Of a stretch of DNA of 7,363 bases, positions 4,961 through 7,363 are shown one piece after another. Every line of letters starts with the position of its first letter. Positions within the stretch are counted from its first letter, which is position 1. Both the position numbers and the translations under genes were made by a program. Under the pieces are notes generated by a model. It saw nothing but the letters and a program-made list of their open reading frames with translations, was not told where the DNA came from and did not search any database. Source of the stretch: an uncultured Chitinophagaceae bacterium (GTDB lineage: Bacteria; Bacteroidota; Bacteroidia; Chitinophagales; Chitinophagaceae); NCBI GenBank assembly GCA_946885665.1, contig CAMPGT010000200.1, positions 1 to 7,363 on the forward strand, read 5' to 3'.

Positions 4961-6240
4961 TATAAACTCCAGTATTGCCGGCTTTTGATCTTGTTTTTGA
5001 AAATTCCTTTCAGGTCGGCAATGATCGCTTTTTCTTTCGTTATTTTTTTGAAATAGTCGTCAGTGAGTTCCATGTACGGCTTATGGGGAACGGTAATGAT
5101 CACCGCGTCATAATTATCCGCTTCGCTGTTGCAGAGTTTCAGGCCATATTCTTCGTGCACCTCATCACCCTGCGCAAACGGATCTTCCACATCCACCTGT
5201 ATATTGAACAGGAGAAGTTCCTGTACAGTGTCAACGATCTTCGAATTGCGGATGTCGCTCACATTTTCCTTGAAGGTCACGCCTTTCACCAGTACACGCG
5301 GCTCGTTTGAATTTTTAAGCACATGGGTAATGATCTTGCGCGCGACGTATTTAGCCATGTCGTCGTTGATGTAGCGGCTCGACGAAATCACCTTTGATTC
5401 ATATCCGAGCGCTGCGGCTTTGTACGTGAGGTAGTAAGGGTCAACGCCTATGCAATGCCCGCCCACCAGGCCGGGTGCGAATTTCAGGAAGTTCCATTTT
5501 GTACCGGCCGCTTCGATCACGTCGAACGTGTTGATGCCCATGCGGTCGAAGATGAGTGACAGCTCATTCATGAGCGATATGTTCAGGTCGCGCTGTGTGT
5601 TTTCAACGATCTTGCTGGCTTCTGCCACTTTGATGGAACTCGCGCGGTGTACTCCGGCGTCAACCACCAATTCGTATGTTTTTGCGATTTCGTTAAGTGC
5701 CTCCTCGTCGCAGCCGGATACTACTTTCACAACGGTTCTCAACGTATTTTTTTTGTCGCCGGGATTGATTCGTTCCGGTGAATAGCCGAGCTTGAAATCT
5801 TTGCCCATTTTCAGCCCGGATAATTTTTCGAGAATAGGAAGGCAGTCTTCTTCGGTGCAACCGGGATAGGTGGTGGATTCATACACCACGTAGTCGCCTT
5901 TCTTCAATACACTGCCGACCGTATTGGACGAACCCCTGAGGGGCTTGAGGTCGGGCACATTGTATTTATCGACGGGCGTGGGAACCGCAACGATAAAGAA
6001 TTTCGCTTCCCTGAGCACGTTCAGGTCGTCGGTGAAAACGATGTCGCGGTTGTCAAATTCTTTCGGGTCAACCTCCTTGCTGGGGTCCTGGCGGTTGCGC
6101 ATCATTGCGATCCTTTTTGCGTTGATGTCAAATCCGATCACCGAAATCTTTTTTGCAAATTCCAGCGCGATCGGCAATCCCACGTAACCCAGACCGATCA
6201 CGGCCAGCTTTGCTTTCTTATCTATTAGTTCCTGGTACAT
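4960..6240 (-). CDS. Nucleotide-sugar 6-dehydrogenase, TviB/WbpO type (probable UDP-N-acetylhexosamine 6-dehydrogenase)
   Basis: The protein has 426 residues and belongs to the UDP-glucose/GDP-mannose dehydrogenase superfamily. These enzymes oxidise the C6 hydroxyl of a UDP-sugar to a carboxylate with two NAD+. The NAD-binding motif VIGLGYVGLP is at 14-23. ESTTYPGCTEEDCLPILEKL (121-140), GYSPERINPGDKK (152-164) and KVAEASKIVENTQRDLNI (204-221) follow. The catalytic Cys263 lies in GGHCIGVDPYYLTYKA, and GVTFKENVSDIRNSK is at 320-334. GGHCIGVDPYYL, rather than the GGxCxPKD of UDP-glucose dehydrogenases, and the close likeness to Vi-antigen TviB favour UDP-GlcNAc or UDP-GalNAc as substrate. Substrate choice in this family cannot be fixed from motifs alone. 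It lies 49 bp downstream of the decarboxylase-type gene and overlaps rfbB by one base. Confidence 0.93.
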   Translation of the reverse strand: MYQELIDKKAKLAVIGLGYVGLPIALEFAKKISVIGFDINAKRIAMMRNRQDPSKEVDPKEFDNRDIVFTDDLNVLREAKFFIVAVPTPVDKYNVPDLKPLRGSSNTVGSVLKKGDYVVYESTTYPGCTEEDCLPILEKLSGLKMGKDFKLGYSPERINPGDKKNTLRTVVKVVSGCDEEALNEIAKTYELVVDAGVHRASSIKVAEASKIVENTQRDLNISLMNELSLIFDRMGINTFDVIEAAGTKWNFLKFAPGLVGGHCIGVDPYYLTYKAAALGYESKVISSSRYINDDMAKYVARKIITHVLKNSNEPRVLVKGVTFKENVSDIRNSKIVDTVQELLLFNIQVDVEDPFAQGDEVHEEYGLKLCNSEADNYDAVIITVPHKPYMELTDDYFKKITKEKAIIADLKGIFKNKIKSRQYWSL

Positions 6241-6289
6241 TATGAATTGTCAGTTTTTTATCGTTTAACGTTTTCAGCAGCGCTTAATT

Positions 6290-7270
6290 TTACTTTCTGC
6301 TTACAAATTCTTTGGGAAGCTTGTACAGGTCCGACTGCGGAAGTACTTTGAAATAGTCATATGTCTTAGCAAGACCGTCCCTGCGGCTGACCTTCGGCTC
6401 CCAATTCAGCAGTGCCTTTGCCCGTGTAATATCCGGTTTCCGCTGTTTCGGATCGTCCATCGGCAGCGGCTTGTATACGATTTTTTGTTTTGTTCCGGTA
6501 AGTGCAATGATCTCTTCCGCGAAATCCTTCAAGCTGATCTCATCGGGATTGCCGATGTTCACCGGCAGGTGGTAATCGCTTTTCAGCAACCTCACAATGC
6601 CTTCCACGAGGTCATCGACATAGCAAAACGATCTTGTTTGCGAACCGTCGCCAAATACCGTAAGGTCCTCTCCCCTCAGCGCCTGCCCGATAAATGCGGG
6701 CAGGGCGCGGCCGTCATTCAGCCGCATCCTCGGCCCGTAGGTATTGAATATCCTGACGATCCTCGTTTCCAGTCCGTGAAAATTATGGTAGGCCATCGTG
6801 ATCGCTTCCTGGAAACGCTTGGCCTCATCGTACACGCCGCGGGGACCCACGGGATTCACGTTGCCCCAATACTCCTCGTTTTGCGGATGAACCAGCGGGT
6901 CGCCGTACACCTCGGACGTGGACGCCACGAGAATGCGCGCACCTTTGGCCTTTGCGAGCCCGAGACAATGATGCGTTCCCAACGATCCCACCTTTAGCGT
7001 TTGGATAGGAATCTTCAGGTAGTCTATCGGGCTTGCCGGCGATGCAAAATGAAGAATGTATTGCAGTTCGCCCGGCACATGAATGAATTTTGAGACATCA
7101 TGATGATAGAATTCGAATTCCTTCAATTTAAACAGGTGCTCGATATTCTGCATGTCGCCTGTAATGAGGTTGTCCATCCCTACCACCTGGTAGCCGTCCT
7201 TAATGAACCGGTCGCATAAATGGGAGCCGAGAAATCCAGCGGCCCCTGTTATCAAAACCCTTTTTGACAT
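6290..7270 (-). CDS. UDP-glucuronate decarboxylase (UDP-xylose synthase) family protein
   Basis: The protein has 326 residues and is an extended SDR enzyme. Known members oxidise UDP-glucuronate at C4, lose CO2 and are re-reduced, giving UDP-xylose in the cytoplasm. The NAD motif GAAGFLG is at 9-15, followed by [36 protein letters not shown] (74-93) is a strong UXS signature. The catalytic region has T118-S-E120-VYG, Y147 and K151 in [11 protein letters not shown], and [12 protein letters not shown] near 277-281 covers the arginine used by these decarboxylases. The ATG at 7270 is chosen; an in-frame TTG two codons upstream overlaps the preceding stop and adds nothing conserved. Length and motifs are complete, so it should be active. 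It sits directly upstream of the TviB-type dehydrogenase, which raises the question of which UDP-uronate it uses. Confidence 0.92.
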   Translation of the reverse strand: MSKRVLITGAAGFLGSHLCDRFIKDGYQVVGMDNLITGDMQNIEHLFKLKEFEFYHHDVSKFIHVPGELQYILHFASPASPIDYLKIPIQTLKVGSLGTHHCLGLAKAKGARILVASTSEVYGDPLVHPQNEEYWGNVNPVGPRGVYDEAKRFQEAITMAYHNFHGLETRIVRIFNTYGPRMRLNDGRALPAFIGQALRGEDLTVFGDGSQTRSFCYVDDLVEGIVRLLKSDYHLPVNIGNPDEISLKDFAEEIIALTGTKQKIVYKPLPMDDPKQRKPDITRAKALLNWEPKVSRRDGLAKTYDYFKVLPQSDLYKLPKEFVSRK

Positions 7271-7272
7271 AA

Positions 7273-7363
7273 TCAACTATTTACCGGTTGGCCGGCAGTT
7301 TTGGCAGCAGGCACCCGGCCGATACTTTCGTAATAAAATCCAAGATCCGTGATGGCAGAAGTG
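7273..7363 (-). CDS. C-terminal tail of an unidentified protein (runs off the window)
   Basis: The last 29 codons of a frame open to the right edge read [20 protein letters not shown] and end QPVNS followed by TGA. The stop lies 2 nt before the ATG of the decarboxylase gene, the kind of spacing seen in this cluster. The residue mix is protein-like, while the other frames are rich in Cys, His and Arg. I do not recognise the family from this short tail. Given its position it may be another polysaccharide-locus gene. Confidence 0.5.
   Translation of the reverse strand, partial: TSAITDLGFYYESIGRVPAAKTAGQPVNS

Noticed and set aside
5935..5945. CCCCTGAGGGG palindrome resembling part of a dispersed Bacteroidota repeat.
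   Set aside because: It encodes PLRG in a region of the dehydrogenase that aligns with TviB without a gap. An 11-bp palindrome there is likely chance.
6679..6708. Strong inverted repeat CTGCCCG/CGGGCAG with flanking GCGC, looking like a repeat element or terminator.
   Set aside because: It lies in the decarboxylase segment [14 protein letters not shown], which keeps the expected family spacing, so nothing has been inserted; no T-run follows.
6485..6997. A 170-codon plus-strand open frame.
   Set aside because: It is antisense to the well-conserved decarboxylase gene and shows no recognisable domain; the same applies to the other long frames opposite efp, rfbC, rfbB and the dehydrogenase.
7271..7276. 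A TTG start two codons upstream for the decarboxylase gene.
   Set aside because: The ATG at 7270 gives the family's usual N-terminus right before the NAD motif, and the TTG overlaps the preceding stop codon.

Overview
The window looks like chromosomal DNA from a member of the Bacteroidota, most likely a Chitinophagaceae-type organism. Three things point there. The efp gene sits just upstream of accB on the same strand and its protein begins MATTADISRG. The two secreted proteins have signal peptides ending in FSQ or YSQ. The promoter-like octamers fit the Bacteroidota -7 consensus TAnnTTTG, with no consistent Shine-Dalgarno sequences. The family-level placement is inference from sequence style, not a search result.

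Left part (about 1-2116). On the minus strand lie the 5' end of accB (biotin carboxyl carrier protein) and, upstream of it, efp (elongation factor P). A 139-bp spacer with two back-to-back -7-like boxes separates efp from a plus-strand pair: a secreted thioredoxin-fold protein with a CDHC motif, and a secreted methionine-rich protein resembling the DUF3108-like/TapB group. A perfect 9-bp inverted repeat fills most of the 32-bp gap between these two.

Right part (2109-7363). A minus-strand cluster for nucleotide sugars and surface polysaccharide, read from high to low coordinates: the C-terminal tail of an unidentified protein, a UDP-glucuronate decarboxylase-type enzyme, a TviB/WbpO-type nucleotide-sugar 6-dehydrogenase, rfbB (dTDP-glucose 4,6-dehydratase), rfbC (dTDP-4-dehydrorhamnose 3,5-epimerase) and a GT4-like glycosyltransferase. 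Junctions are tight (2-nt gap, 49-nt gap, 1-nt overlap, 4-nt gap, about 29-nt overlap), so they probably form one operon. It runs into the plus-strand methionine-rich gene, the two sharing 8 bp at their stops. rfbA and rfbD are not in the window.

Together the cluster would supply an oxidised or decarboxylated UDP-sugar and a dTDP-6-deoxy-sugar to a cytoplasmic glycosyltransferase building an O-antigen, capsule or exopolysaccharide.

Most noteworthy: (i) the glycosyltransferase gene carries an in-frame, GC-rich, palindromic segment followed by a degenerate 7-bp tandem array, which looks like a repeat element inserted into a coding region; (ii) EF-P has arginine where most Bacteroidota EF-Ps have the modifiable lysine; (iii) a HexNAc-type UDP-sugar dehydrogenase is paired with a UXS-type decarboxylase, which raises the possibility of an N-acetylated pentose product. 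I saw no RNA genes, CRISPR array, insertion sequence or clear intrinsic terminator. No gap between genes exceeds 300 bases; the largest is the 139-bp efp/thioredoxin spacer.
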